Of a stretch of 64,000 nt of DNA, positions 42,721 through 55,180 are shown in pieces. The stretch comes from Bathynomus jamesi (taxonomy: Eukaryota; Arthropoda; Malacostraca; Isopoda; Cirolanidae): positions 96,001 through 160,000 of the forward strand of contig JAJOZX010005609.1 of assembly GCA_023014485.1 (NCBI GenBank). Reading direction: 5' to 3'. The translations under genes were made by a program, and so were the position numbers. The stretch's first letter is position 1; each line of letters opens with the position of its first letter. The notes beneath the pieces are model-generated. The model saw only the letters and a list, made by a program, of their open reading frames with translations, ran no database searches and was not told the DNA's origin.

Positions 42721-44289
42721 AACAAATTTGAAATGTAAAAATATAAAAATTAAATGTTTTCACATTAGATTAGTAAAATTTATGAAGGTAATTAATTTTT
42801 TAAAATATAAGCAAAGAATCGGCATCGGCACCGGCATGTGAATCGGTTAAATTTTGGAATCGGTACATCACTAATAATAATAGCAATAATAATAATAATA
42901 ATTATAATAATACTAATAATAATTCGCAAACACACTCTTTCATTCAGTCACAAATCTCGGTTCTCTTTATTCACGAGTAAATTCACCAAACACAGGTCTT
43001 TTATCCAACAGTCACAGTACAACCAAAATATTTGAGAATAATAAAACCTCATGAAAGCCCTCCCCCGCAAAAAAAAAAACAGAAAAAAACACATTAAAAC
43101 TAAAATATTTGAAAATAATAAAAATCTCCTCGAACAGCAATGCGCGATATATGGGACAGCACAAATATACTGATCATGTGACCCTTTCGTAATGTGCGTC
43201 ATCTACTGAAATTTAAAAGTAAATTAAGACCCAAATTAAAGAATTTTGTATTATTTTACAGTTAAACTAACTACTGGACTTAGTTTGCATTTTATAAAGA
43301 AAAACGAAATAATTCGGCGAATTTTTATGTTCTTGACATAATAACAAATCTGAGTAGGTAATAATAATAATAATAATAATAGGTCTAACTGCTGAGATAA
43401 AGTTCAGTCTGAAGCTTTTAACGTGAAAATTCGATGTCAGAGGAAGTTTCTTTTCTTTTACTTATTCATTCAAATCTTCAAATTATAATTGACAGCTTAT
43501 GTTTTTCGGTTAAACTCGTGGTTGGGCTACGTCGTGGTTAATGTTGTAACACCGATTTCCGTCAAACAGCGAAGTCTAGGCAGTAGTTGGATGGGGACAG
43601 TCTTCCGCGTCCAGATATGTAGCGACTCGTGGTTCGGATCCCATGTAAAGCTGTAGGTCTACTCTGTCATATGACCATAAGTGTTGCGGAGGTTAAACAA
43701 TTCAATCAGAAAAAAGTAGCAAAAATTTGATATCTGTTTCCCTGTATTCGACTATAGCTGTTTTCTCAGACTGTCTTTTCATAATTAATTTTGTATTAAA
43801 TTAGTTAATCGAAATTTTACATAAAAGTGGAAAAAGATAAACAAAATAAGTAGAGAGGAGGACTGATGAAAAATCAAGAAATACGAGATAAAAGAAAAAG
43901 GTTTACGGGAGTACATTTAATCCTCTTTCAGAATATCTCGATCCAAACGCTTCTACAGTCGTGCATGATGCGTCCAAGATGCAACAAACCCAGCAAGAAA
44001 TGAAAAGTTTAATAGACGTCAATAAACGTTTATGATGTTTACTAAACGTTCGTTTTTCGCTGAGAATCGGTATATTCTAGTCATCTATTTACGTATAACG
44101 TCTATTTTATGCTCTCATTTCATTACAAAATAAGGAGGAGGAATTTGGAAGGGAGGAAAACGCAAAATCGAAGAGAAGGACCGGAATGTGGGTTGCAGCT
44201 GCTTTTTTATTTGAAGTAGCTGGTGGTGTTCTTAACCTGCTACAAGCCAATGTTTATACACTATACAAGTTTGAACTTTCTAATATATA
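42721..44289. other. Non-coding stretch with (AAT)n tracts
   Basis: (AAT)n near 42870-42925 and 43360-43382, A/C-rich 43060-43085. No gene, TIR or known repeat recognised. Confidence 0.5.
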
Positions 44290-44653
44290 TATATTAGGGT
44301 GGATCGATTTTACATTTTTTTCGATTTCCATATTCTAATAGAGACAAAAACTTGCGCATGCATGAGAAAATATTGTGTATGTCATTGAAAGAACAATTTT
44401 TAATTCTAATTCTTAACGTAGGATAGATAATTTTGCGAAACTTTTCATCTGGTATTTTATTGTTAAAAGAATACTGAAGTTCATATTCAGCCGCTTTTTT
44501 CATAAATTCATCGATAGTCATTCGTAAAAATATAGAAGCAAACACTGAAATGCTGTTATGATGGTAAAAGCCAATATTTTACTTTGTGAAATATTGGCTC
44601 CAATTTTCTTACTCTTGAACTTTAATAAGCTGTTATATTTACCGCTATGAAAT

Positions 44654-44875
44654 TTGGCTCCAGAACGCAAAATTTTCCATGAAAGTAAAGCAAACCATAA
44701 TGACATCATACGAGGTAGACTACACACTCACACTCACTGGGAAATTAGGAGAAAAGTGAAGGCTTCTAACATGTGTTTTCAAACCGTAATCAAGAAATAC
44801 ATTGGAACTGGGATTACTAATAATGAGAAAAGATCTGGAAGATCTGGAAGTATTTCGGATACTAATTGCACTTAA
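44654..44875 (+). pseudogene. Tc1-like transposase N-terminal remnant
   Basis: WEIRRKVKASNMCFQTVIKK, then GTGITNNEKRSGRSGS: second helix-turn-helix and the R-S-G-R-x linker of Tc1-like transposases. No catalytic domain. To the left (44560-44600) is a perfect hairpin GCCAATATTT...AAATATTGGC. Confidence 0.55.
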
Positions 44876-45400
44876 TGAACAAAAACTTCACTTTGTACAT
44901 AAGTAACATGTAAAACCAATATTTAATAGTCATTTTATGTTAAATATACAGATCTACAGAAGCTAAGGCTAACAAAGACCCTAAGATCCACTCTAAGGTT
45001 AGCCCGAGCGAAAGGAGAGGAGGGGGTTAAAAGAGGAGAATAAGGGGTTAAGTAAGTAGCAAAACCTATCATTCGTGGGTTAACATTCATTCAGAAAAAG
45101 AGAAAGAAAGACTCCCCATCATCATCCACCGGCCACTGCCGACAAGTCGGAAAATAGTCGAAGAGAATAGGAGGGGGGTCAAAGATGAAAAGAAGTAAAA
45201 TAAGAACGCTTACAAACCATGCAAACACAGTCTTAACTCACTGTCATACCATGCAAACTACAGACATGCAAGTAAAGAGAGTTACAGATATGCAAGTAAG
45301 GAGAGGATAAGAAAAAAAAAAGTAGGTAGAGTATAACAAAAAGTGGGTTAGTTTACGCTACGAGCTACATCTACGTTCGTGTTAGACTAATTTCTTTTTT
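44876..45400. other. Non-coding stretch, purine-rich
   Basis: Contains AACAAAGACCCTAAGATCC at 44973, also found (one change) at 48823, so part of it is an unnamed repeat, perhaps a LINE 3' region. GAGG-rich 45010-45040. No gene seen. Confidence 0.5.
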
Positions 45401-47105
45401 TTTAATAATTTTATTGCTGGCATCGCAGGCTAGCATGTCACAAGCCGACATTAATCGTCAACAGACTCATCCTCGACCACCACCCCTAGAGCTCCTGTTG
45501 CTAATTGTTTTTTTTTTATTTTAAACAACGTTAATATTTTTAAAATGCCTATCTAAACGGTTCTTAAACATATTAACGCTGGTAGAGTTAACAACTGACG
45601 CGGGAAGATTATTATTATTTATCAATTACTTTAAATGTAAAGAAGTTTTTAGCGATATTAGTAATGAAACGTCTGCACGCAACTTAAATCCGTTATTACG
45701 AGTATTGCTATTATCGAAAGTGAACAGTTTGTCAAAATTTACGTTATCGATTCTGTTAGCGATTTTGAAAACTTGAATAAACTCCCCACTTATCTCCTGG
45801 TTTCGAGTGAATGCAAGTCTAACTCTTTAATCCTATCTTCATAAGGCTTGTTGCGCAATGACGGCATTAGTTTCGTGGCGCGACGTTGAACCCTTTCTAA
45901 CCCATCAATATCCTCACGCAAATACGGGCACCAAAACTGAACGGCATATTCTAAATGAGGCCTGACTAGGGACTTGTAAAGGGGCAATATAATATTCTTC
46001 GATTTAAATTAGAAATTACACGCTATGAAGCCTAACATCCTATTACTTTTGCGCAAGACTCCAGGCACTGGTTCCTAACTTTTAAATCTTAGATACGCGT
46101 ACGCCTAAATCTACTTCCTCGTCAACGTTCGCTAACTCTCTATCATCCATCGTGTACGTGTAATTATTGTTACGAGAACCTATATGCAAAACTTTACATT
46201 TGTCTACGTTAAATTGCATCTGTCACTTATCCGTCCACTCCATAATCCTATTCACATCATCTTGGAGCCTATTTCTATCGTCCTCGTTAACAACCTTACC
46301 GCCTATTTTAGTATCGTCCGCGAATTTTGACACGTTACTAGTCAATCCTACATCTATGTCGTTAATATAGATTACGAATAGCAATGGGCCTAACACTGAA
46401 ACCTGTGGGACACCACTACCTACATCCAACCACCCCGATTCACTACCATTAACAACGACCCTCTGTCTCCTTGCACGAAGCCATTCCTCTAACCAGTTAG
46501 CAACCTGACCGCTTATACCGTGCGCTTTAACTTTCGCAATTAATCTTCGATGCGGAACTGTATCGAACGCGTTTTTAAAATCTAAATAAATAACGTCAGC
46601 CGCTCTATGCCTATCGTATTCGCGCACTATTTCGTTATAAAATTCTAACAAATTAGTTAAACAAGATCTATGGCGTCGAAACCCATGCTGACTACTATTA
46701 ATCAAGTCTCGACTTTCTAAGATCAATGATACGATCCCTAACTACGGATTCCAAAAGTTTACCGACAATTGACGTTAAGCTAATGGGCCTGTAATTGCTA
46801 GGTACTGTGCGGTCGCCTTTTTTAAAAATGGGCGTGACGTTAGCTAATTTGAAGTATTCAGGAATAATCCCCGTTTCGAGTGACTGATTAAAAATCTTCG
46901 TTAAGGGACCTATGTACGATAACGTCTTTCAAATCTTTCAGATGTCTAGGATAAAACGCGTCAGGGCCTGGAGCCTTGCTAACTTTTAGCCTATCGATAT
47001 AATGCGCAATCTCACCCTCGTAAACAGTTATTTCATCCAAAATAGTCTCGCTGCTAAATGGAACGATATCGTCCACATCGGGGACATTATTGCCGTCTTC
47101 TACGA
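45401..47105 (-). mobile_element. CR1-like LINE, family B (5'-truncated)
   Basis: Minus strand RT with the same organisation as family A but clearly different sequence. 3' side near 45400 (T-rich). 5' side ends at 47105 against a mariner fragment. Another family B 3' end lies at 49390-49860. Confidence 0.9.
45590..47100 (-). pseudogene. CR1-B reverse transcriptase
   Basis: 47076-46888: YIDRLKVSKAPGPDAFYPRH. 46726-46223: QHGFRRHRSCLTNLLEF, IYLDFKNAFDTVPH, GVPQVSVLGPLLFVIYIN (PQGS altered to PQVS), SKFADDTKIGG. 45987-45790: LYKSLVRPHLEYAVQFWCP. Broken by several small indels. Confidence 0.9.
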
Positions 47106-47545
47106 TAAACTTTAATGTTCAAAATGTCCACTATTTACACGCAAACATGCAGCTTTTCTTGAGAGAGTTTGCTGGGTTGTGCGTAGGTCATCGTGGAACC
47201 GCTACCGAATATCCTCCAAGGTCACCTGATCTTACACCTCTGAACTTCTATCTGCAGGGGTAATTGAAGGACAAAGTGTATGGTACTAACCCTCAAAATG
47301 TGCAACACTTACAGAGAACGATTTTTCAGGCAGTCCGCAAAATTCCAATTTGTTCTGGGATGTTGCGCAGCATGTTTGAGTGTAAATGGTGGACATTTTG
47401 TACACAACATAAAATGACTATTAAACGCTGTTTTCACATACTTACTTATTACACAGTTAGTTTTTGTTTATTATATGCACTTAACATTCGAAATAAATAA
47501 TCTCAAAATGTGTCTACATTATTTTCAATTGACCGGCTATATATA
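47106..47545 (+). pseudogene. Mariner-like transposase C-terminal remnant
   Basis: YPPRSPDLTPLNFYLQG-like segment near 47205-47265 (third catalytic D region), stop, then LKDKVYGTNPQNVQHLQRTI and a C-terminus to about 47400. Frameshifts upstream. The left half is lost against the LINE. Confidence 0.65.
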
Positions 47546-48047
47546 TTAAAGTTAGTTCAAAGTTACTTTTCTGGATTCAGAACGGCACAAAACTTGACAC
47601 TATCATAAAATATAAAATTCAAAATTACTGTGAAAGATATTAATTTACGTAACCAGAACCATAACAAAAGTTTGTTCCGAAGAAAGAATATAAGGGTAAC
47701 AACCTTACCTAACCTAACCTAAACAAAAAGAGAAAAAGATCAAAAAAACCTAACCTAACCTAAACAAAAGAGAAAAAGATGAAAAAACCTAGCCTAACCT
47801 AACCTAACCTAAACAAAAAGAGAAAGATAAAAAAAATGCCGAGTGGGTTGGGGGAGGGCATCTCATGAAGGTTGATGGGGGTTCCAGTTCCCTCAAAAGG
47901 GGCTGATAAAGGTTGATAAGGAGATAAACTTAAAGAACCTAAAGAAGAATATAAGGGTAACCTAACCTAACAAAAAAGAGTAGAAAAATGAATAATACCC
48001 TAGCCCACCAAGTACCGATATTACAACGTTGGTATAATTAAAAAATA

Positions 48048-48050
<3 letters not shown>
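47546..48050. repeat. CCTAA-containing 40-bp tandem repeat and spacer
   Basis: 47700-47835: three copies of a unit made of (CCTAA)2-4, AACAAAA and GAGAAAAAGAT(C/G)AAAAAA. CCTAACCTAA also at 47955-47965. CCTAA/TTAGG is the arthropod telomere unit. No gene seen. Confidence 0.75.
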
Positions 48051-48085
<35 letters not shown>

Positions 48086-48091
<6 letters not shown>

Positions 48092-48800
48092 ATGAATAAA
48101 ACCACGAAGGGAAAAGAAACACAAAGTGGTGCTCAAGCGCTTTCGTCTAATGACATCCTCAGGAACACTGGAGTGAAAGGAGAGTTCAAGACAATATATA
48201 GGTTACAAAAATAAACATATATATATATATATTATATATATAGTAAGTATAGATATAAAAATTGTGGGAGGAGCAAACACATTTGTACGGAAAAAATGAC
48301 AATTTTAGCACTCTGCCCGAAATTCAACATAAATTCAAATGGCTTGTTTCCAGCAAATTTTTTATAGTTATTGTCTGAATGGTAAACAGGTCACAAAAGA
48401 ATAAAGAAATAAAAATAAATATAAATTGGAAAAATTACAAAATAATGCCTTAGTGATATATACGTCATAACCGAAATAAACATAAAGAAATAAACCCACA
48501 GATAAAAAAAACAAAAATTGTAAATGGAGTCTACAAATTCAAGCTCAAAAGGAAAGTTTACAATCAATTTAATAGATGATGCCAAAATGATATATATGTC
48601 ACAAAGAAATAAAATAAAGAAATAAACCAAAAAAATAAATAAATAAATAAATTGAAAAATAAATTGTAAGAGAGGCACCCAAATTTATAAGGGAAAAAAA
48701 TTACCAAAGGTTTTTTAGTTATTGTTTGAATCATGCACACTATGGTCACAAACGAATAAAAAAGTACAAGTAAATATAAATTGGAAAACAAAATGTTATA
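48086..48800 (-). mobile_element. PLE-B terminal/UTR fragment, antisense
   Basis: 48091-48200 is the inverted PLE-B end (hammerhead-like block 48126-48163). The following 600 bp are A-rich with repeats of AATATAAATTGGAAAA (48419, 48645-like, 48775), also found at 57305, so they belong to this family's non-coding region. No coding remnant. Confidence 0.7.
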
Positions 48801-49389
48801 ATGTTATAATGTTTCAGACCAACAAAGACCCTAGGATCCACTCATGGCTGGTCTACCTAACTGTGTTCGTAATCGTGTATTGTGTATGTCCTCCGTGGTG
48901 GCGGAGGGGACCTACATTTTTACGTGGGTTCCGAACCACAAGAACATAAGAAATTTATGTAAAAACTGCCGGTAAATTGGCAACAACCAATTTTTACGAA
49001 ACTAAATATTTATCAATTTAAAACTAATTAATTATCGATTTAAAACTAAAGATAGACTCTGGATCCAGAGGATCAAGTCATAATAGACTACTATCCACAA
49101 ATATGTTACACTCTATATCTATTTATAACGGACATGCAAATATATCAGATCCAAAGAATCCAGTCAATTTCATTACGGTATCCATCAAGTCACGGTCCAT
49201 ATCGATTGCGGACCAAGTCAAAATTTACAACCATATACTGTACATTACAATATATACACTTAGGAGGAAAAGTGTAGGTGTGGCTGTAAAGACTGTACAG
49301 TAATGTAGAAATGTGTGTGCACCCATTTTGGGTCTCCCATTTAAAGGTGTTTGTGGGGCAAGTGAAGATCATGAGTTTTTCAATACCTC
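48801..49389. other. Non-coding stretch, no gene seen
   Basis: Holds the AACAAAGACCCTAGGATCC repeat segment at 48823. Nothing else recognised; the small ORFs are low support. Confidence 0.5.
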
Positions 49390-49870
49390 ACAGTACTATG
49401 GGGGGCACCGCTCGGCAGAGGAATCTCTTTAAATAGGGTGTGTAAGGACAGAGAGTATCCCCTAACCCAAGACGCTGCCTCCCTATATCCCACAACACTT
49501 GTGTTGAGCTGTGGGATCTATCCCCACAAAGCCTTAATTTTACTACCTTAAACTATACCCTTTCTATCAACATATGCGTCTAATCGATTTTTAAACATGT
49601 TTATAGACGTGCTACTAATTACCTCTACTGGCAAACTATTCCAGCTATTTACTATTCTATGCGTAAAAAAGTTTTTCGCAACTGCTGTCTCGAACCTTCT
49701 ACTTGTCAACTTACACCCGTTGTTTCTAGTCCTATTATATTGAGATATTTCGAAAAAGCTATCTCTATCTACGTTATCGAACCCATTCATAATTTTGTAA
49801 ACCTGGATTAGATCACCCGATCAAATTGATTCACCTGATTTCAAATGAGAATATTTTTTAATGTTACAAA
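49390..49870 (-). pseudogene. CR1-B LINE 3' end fragment
   Basis: Minus strand 49790-49548: FFEISQYNRTRNNGCKLTSR, TAVAKNFFTHRIVNSWNSLP, the usual CR1 C-terminal WN-x-LP segment. 3' UTR to about 49390. Cut at 49870 by a deleted mariner. Confidence 0.8.
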
Positions 49871-49872
49871 TA

Positions 49873-50383
49873 CAGAGTGATTTGTGATACATCAACCAAA
49901 AGAAAAACTGTCCAAATTTTGTCTCTCACCTCATAAATGCTCTATGTGACTTCCCCTAGTTACACGAGCAACGTCGACACGATAGTCGAATTCCTCCCAT
50001 ACTCGCTCCAGCATGTCCGTTGTCACTGACTCTACGGCAGTAACAACATCCTGTTTCCTCGAACTGCCGATACCACCGACGGATGCTCTGAGCACCCGGT
50101 GGATCTGTTCTGTAACGTCGACGAAACTCACGCTGCACTGTGACTACCGATTTACAGCTCGAAAACTGCAACACACACAACGCCTTCTGCTGTGCGGACG
50201 CCATTTTCACACTGACTGTTTGTTGCTAGGCTAGGCCACGGCGTGACTTTGGAGCCCTCTCGCGGTAATTTTGTAAAACTCAGAGATTTCCTCTTTCATG
50301 TGGTGTATGCCTAGTTGATGCACAGTTGATAGGTACGGAAGTATTCTCAGTTGAAATCGGATGAATCATTTTCAATAGCCCTG
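49873..50383 (-). mobile_element. Internally deleted mariner (511 bp)
   Basis: TA on both sides (49871-49872, 50384-50385). Ends CAGAGTGATTTG and CAGGGCTATTG. Minus strand: N-terminal transposase (MASAQQKALCVLQF, VTVQREFRRRYRTDPPGAQS) joined directly to the last ~38 codons (ERVWEEFDYRVDVARVTRG). The whole catalytic core is gone. Confidence 0.9.
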
Positions 50384-50425
50384 TATAAAGAACTATAAAA
50401 ATATATACGACATATATAAGGTATA

Positions 50426-50436
<11 letters not shown>

Positions 50437-50482
<46 letters not shown>
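50437..50482. repeat. (TA)n microsatellite, target of element X2
   Basis: TA tract continuing at 55122-55177 beyond X2, so X2 inserted into a (TA)n array. Confidence 0.85.
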
Positions 50483-50485
<3 letters not shown>

Positions 50486-51148
50486 TGGTGTCTCTTATTT
50501 TCGAAGTGTTGATTTTTTAGGTTGCGCCCCCTCAACCAGTTCCATTAGAAAAAACATCACATATAAAATTTTTTTGGATTGAACAATTTTTAGAGGTCGC
50601 CCCCGCTTATTAAAGTTCATAAAATATAGCTATTATTTATGCAATTAATATTTGAAATTACTAGCAGTTGTCAAGTATACTAAACATATGTTTTTAATTA
50701 ATTAATCATCATATTTATGATGAATTCAATTAAATGAATATATTAGAGATAATTGTCAAGTTTGTAGCTGAAAATATTGCTTGATAAGACAAGATCAACC
50801 TGTTTAAACATGTTTCATCAAGAATGCTCCAGATTATGTTGCAATTGTTTATTTGTCATCATTCAGTGTTCTGCTGTCATAAGTAAAAGGTGTGTAACTG
50901 TGTATCACTATACTTCTTTTTTGCTATTATCAGATAATAAACTATGTTATTTATATTTTCACAATTATTTATACTGATTTTGTTATTAGTGTTTGAAAAA
51001 AATTTAATGAATTTAATGAAAAAATTAGAATTTATGCTCTTATACACATATTATGAAGTTTTAAACAATGTTGCTATTTGTCACAAAGAATTTAATTTAG
51101 TTCAATGGAAATTTTACCTGACATGTGTTTCATGATCTGTGTTTCTAT

Positions 51149-52099
51149 CAGTGGCGTCACTAGAGGGGTGCGGGGGTTTTTGTGCAGTGTTTGAGCAGAA
51201 ATTTATTATTTTTTATAAAAATATCCCTGTAGTTAGTTATAACAACAAAAACATTTTTCGTAAGCCCAGCTTACATGTATCAATATACCTACAAGGCTAA
51301 AACTCTATGCTAATTTACTTTTTGAACCTTCTAATGCGCTCCGGTCAGAGCTGTCATTATTACCCAATTACAATGACGCTTCGAATCACGTGGTTTCGTC
51401 TGCACGCTCTACAAGCACGCGCTGTTGTTTTCGTTGCTGCTGGTGTTTTTATAGTCGCTGATTTTGTCAAATTTTCTGTTGTTTTAGCTACAATATTGTG
51501 GTAATTAGTATTTGTGAACCTATATCAATAACTTTTTTGAGAATGAAGTAGTAATTAAAGGAAAAGAAGGAGAAAAATAAAAAAAGGCTTCCGCTCAGTT
51601 GTTGCAGCCTCTGTCTTTATGATGTTGCAGCCTCAAATTTATGAGTATATTTCCATATGCATTTGTCTACAACTTCTACATTATTTGGGCCGTTATTGAT
51701 TATGCAAACCTAATCCATTAATGTATCTCATGTAACGGTAAAGTTTAACGTTAAAATGAACATAATTTTGATGTAGTTCTTAAACGTTTTTACTTCGAAT
51801 TCTATTGTTTTCTTACCGAATTTTCACTTTAACCACATGAAACTATGTAAATGTAAATACATTTAGGCTGTGCGTATGATATTGTAATTTAAAGGAGTAA
51901 TTTTAATTTTGCTAGTTGTTTATGTCACTACTATTGCCATTACATTCAGTGATATACGGGAATTACGATTTACGAGTAACATTAGTACAAAAAACATTAC
52001 TAAGGATTCTGTATGGTCTGGTACGGGAGGAGGTCCATGGGGGGGGGGTGACACCATGAGTTACCGCACTGGGTGACACCAACCCTAGTGACGCCACTG
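51149..52099. mobile_element. hAT-type non-autonomous transposon inside X2
   Basis: 951 bp with 15-bp inverted ends CAGTGGCGTCACTAG. TTTCTAT (7 bp) at 51142-51148 and 52100-52106. A G next to it is shared with the element end, so an 8-bp duplication (GTTTCTAT) fits hAT. The right end has the G-rich GGTGACACC motif seen in many hAT elements. No transposase. Confidence 0.85.
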
Positions 52100-52347
52100 T
52101 TTCTATTTCCAATAAAATAGCAAAATATAAATTTCTACTACAAAAATATTTATTCCTTGTTTCTTAGATTAAAAAATAATAGGAATAATAATTGAGAAAA
52201 ATACGTTAGATTTATAAAATAGACCAAATTAACTTATGTCTACCAAATTTTTTTTTTTTTTGTAATTTAAAAAAGTCAAAACAGTGATTTAGCCCTGCTC
52301 TACAAAACCATAACACTACATTAATATTTTGTTTTCTTATTTTGCAG

Positions 52348-54553
52348 ATGAATACAAGAAGACCATTCTATTTGCTCGGATCTACAGTAGATGATATTAA
52401 AGGCTCAAAGCTGCCCCCATATAGGCAAGCTTTTGGTTATTTTATGCACCTCCACAGAGAGAAAAACATGACAATCCGCGATGCTCTGCGTCAATCTATT
52501 CGAGCCACAATAGTTATCTGGGATAAGGCCAATATTCCTACTCAGCAGGAACCTCGTGCCATGAAGAAGTTAGAGAATTTCTTTAACGAATGGACTTGCT
52601 TAAAGAAGCATGCTTCCAGAACAAGCCAGAGCCATAAAACCAAGGAGGCTGATTTTGTAGAGCGATTGGAAGATCTCTTTGACATCGCCCATGGAGACGC
52701 TGAGAAGCTGATCAAGAATCGTGAGGACTGGGAGTTCCTTCAACTGCAAAGACAAAAAGGTCGTCCTGGCTCAATCGGTGGTGTGGACACTGTACATCTT
52801 CACCGCACAAAAAATGCAGTCAAACGGTTGGAAGCTGAGGCAGAGAGAAAAAGAAAGTCAGAATCTTTGATGGAGGCGTCTACTAGTCAAGTTGTACTGG
52901 CTTCTTCCACATCTTCCAGCAACACTGATGAAAGTGAGAATGAGGAGGAGGAGCCCAAAGGAGCTTGTGCTTTACCAAAATCTAAGAAAAAAACGAGGCA
53001 TGAAAAACATCATGACTATTCAGATGTCTGCTGCCCTGGATCGTACACAAATTTCCTCTAGAAAGGCAACATTTATCCTCGCAGAGGCAGCTAAAAGCTT
53101 TGGTTTGGACGCTTCAGATTACAACATAAACCAACATTCTATCCATCGCCTTCGAAATAAGAACCGAGCTCGTCATGCTAAAGAACTTAAGGAGCATTTC
53201 CATGGAGAATGTTCTATGACAGTCCACTGGGATGGCAAGATGATGGAGGACCTCACCTCGCACAAGCACATTGATCGTCTCCCAGTACTTGTGTCAGGAC
53301 CTGGTGTTGAACAGCTGCTTGGTGTCCCCAAAATCCCAAACTCAACTGGAGAAGCACAAGCTGAAGCCGTCTTTAACTGCCTGAATGAATGGGGAATTAC
53401 AGAGAGAGTAAAAGCAATTTGTTTCGATACAACAGCTTCAAACACGGGTCAATATAGTGGAGCCTGTGCTCTCATCGAAGCAAAATTGGGACATGATGTT
53501 TTGTACTTGCCTTGTAGACACCATGTTTTAGATTTATTGTTGGGAGCTGCATTTGAAGCAACATTGGGATCTACATCAACTGGTCCAGAGATATTGATCT
53601 TTAAGCGTTTTCGTGACAATTGGACTTCTGTTGATCAAAGCCAGTTCCAAACAGGTGAGACAGACACGATTACTAAAGAAGCAATTATCCAGTCTAAAAC
53701 TGAACTAATTCAGTTTGCTAGATCCCAGGCACCTATGCTACGGGATGACTATCAAGAACTTTTGGATCTGTCCATCATCTTTCTTGGAGGTGTCCCCAAT
53801 AAAGGCATCAAGTTTCGTGCACCAGGTGCCATGCATCGAGCTCGCTGGATGTCCAAAGCGCTCTATTCTATCAAGATGTGGCTTTTTCGAAACCAGTTCA
53901 AGATGACTAAGACTGAAGAACGAGGAATTCGAGATCTTTCCCTTTTTTCTGTTCTCATCTATATGAAGGCTTGGACAACATCCTCACTCCCTATTGAAAC
54001 CCCATTTAATGACTGGCTCCTTATGAGGTCATTGATTAATTATCCTAACAAAAAGATTTCTGATGCAACTAAAAAAAAGCTCTCTAACCACTTATGGTAC
54101 CTGTCTGAAGAAGCAGTTGGTCTTGCTTTCTTTGATGAGCGAATTACTACAGATGTAAAGAAACGCATGGTAAAGGCATTAGAAGATGAGTCCACTGATA
54201 GACCACCCAAGCGTCCTCGGATTCCTGAATCGACCTTCTGCTCTGGTGAAGGACTACACCAACTTGTTACAAGAAATACTAGAGAATTCTTTACTAAGCT
54301 GAATTTGCCAGAAGGATTTCTGAACAAGGCACCCAGCACTTGGACATCCAACTGTGAATATTTAAGGGCCAGAGCTATTGTTGCAGCTCTATCTGTTGTA
54401 AATGACCGGGCAGAACGTGCAGTAGCTTTAGTTCAAGAGCTGAATAAGAAATTGACAGTGGGGGAAGAGCAGCTCCAGTTCCTGCTCCAAATTGTTGCAA
54501 AACACCGCCAGAGTCACCCAGTTCCATCAAAAACTGTTCTTCTCAAAAAATAA
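52348..54553 (+). pseudogene. X2 transposase-like gene, one frame break
   Basis: Exon begins after the acceptor TTTTGCAG (AG at 52346-52347), so an upstream exon should lie in 50.6-52.3 kb. First frame to 53061: LLGSTVDDIKGSKLPPYRQA, FFNEWTCLKKHASR, LEDLFDIAHGDAEKL. Second frame 52892-54553: ALDRTQISSRKATFILAEAA, D in HWDGK, D in CFDTTASNTG, CRHH, PGAMHRARWMSKALYSIKM, E in WYLSEEAVGLAFF. The frame moves by +1 between ~52980 and 53040, probably at the A7 run at 52987. Confidence 0.75.
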
Positions 54554-54608
54554 CCATCAATGAGGTCGCACCTTAAAATACACCATATTGTATAATCATT
54601 GTATATTA

Positions 54609-54614
54609 AATAAA
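54609..54614 (+). terminator. Polyadenylation signal candidate of the X2 gene
   Basis: AATAAA about 55 nt after the stop at 54553. Confidence 0.45.
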
Positions 54615-55118
54615 TGTTGTATAAGGAAATAATGCTAATTAAAGTAATTAAAGTATGTAAATAGCACTGGCATTTTGAATTTATCTCTATATAATAAACT
54701 AATGGTTTTTTTTTGTAGCAATGCTTCATTGCTGATTGTATATAAAAAAAGAGCCAGGAAGGATTTTGGATAGGAGAAAAAGGATTGGGATAAAGAAGGA
54801 TTGAGGACCAAAGGATGGATTATAACAACATCAAGGATAGGTTAGAAAAGGATCAATGATAAATAAGAAGGCCTATACTTATAAAAACGAATCAAACTAA
54901 AAAAAGAAGGAAGGAATTATGTGTATAATGAGCATAATCATATGTCAGGAGCTATTATGCCATGGTCACCATTTTTATTAGCCGGGGGCGACCCCTAAAT
55001 ATGAGCCAATTTGTGTCAAACTTTCAAGTTTTAGTTTTTATGCTAAATGGAACTATTTTAGGGGGCGCAGATAAAATAATTCAACATTTCAATTTTTGAC
55101 TACCCAATAAGAGACACC

Positions 55119-55121
<3 letters not shown>

Positions 55122-55177
<56 letters not shown>
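55122..55177. repeat. (TA)n microsatellite
   Basis: Between X2 and PLE-B. Confidence 0.95.

Positions 55178-55180
<3 letters not shown>

Larger units (their letters stand above)
50483..55121 (+). mobile_element. Element X2: second member of the unnamed transposon family
   Basis: About 4.6 kb. Inverted ends: left TAGTGGTGTCTCTTATT, right (reverse complement) TAGGGTGTCTCTTATT. Shared inner blocks are GCGCCCCCT, AGTTCCATT and GGTCGCCCCCG (to about 50617 and from about 54975). Same TAG start as X1. The duplication length cannot be read because the target is (TA)n. One gene on the plus strand. A hAT-type MITE sits inside at 51149-52099. Confidence 0.85.

Noticed and set aside
52985..53061. Programmed frameshift in X2
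   Set aside because: A +1 change near an A7 run is more simply an indel or sequencing error. X1 encodes the same region in one spliced frame.
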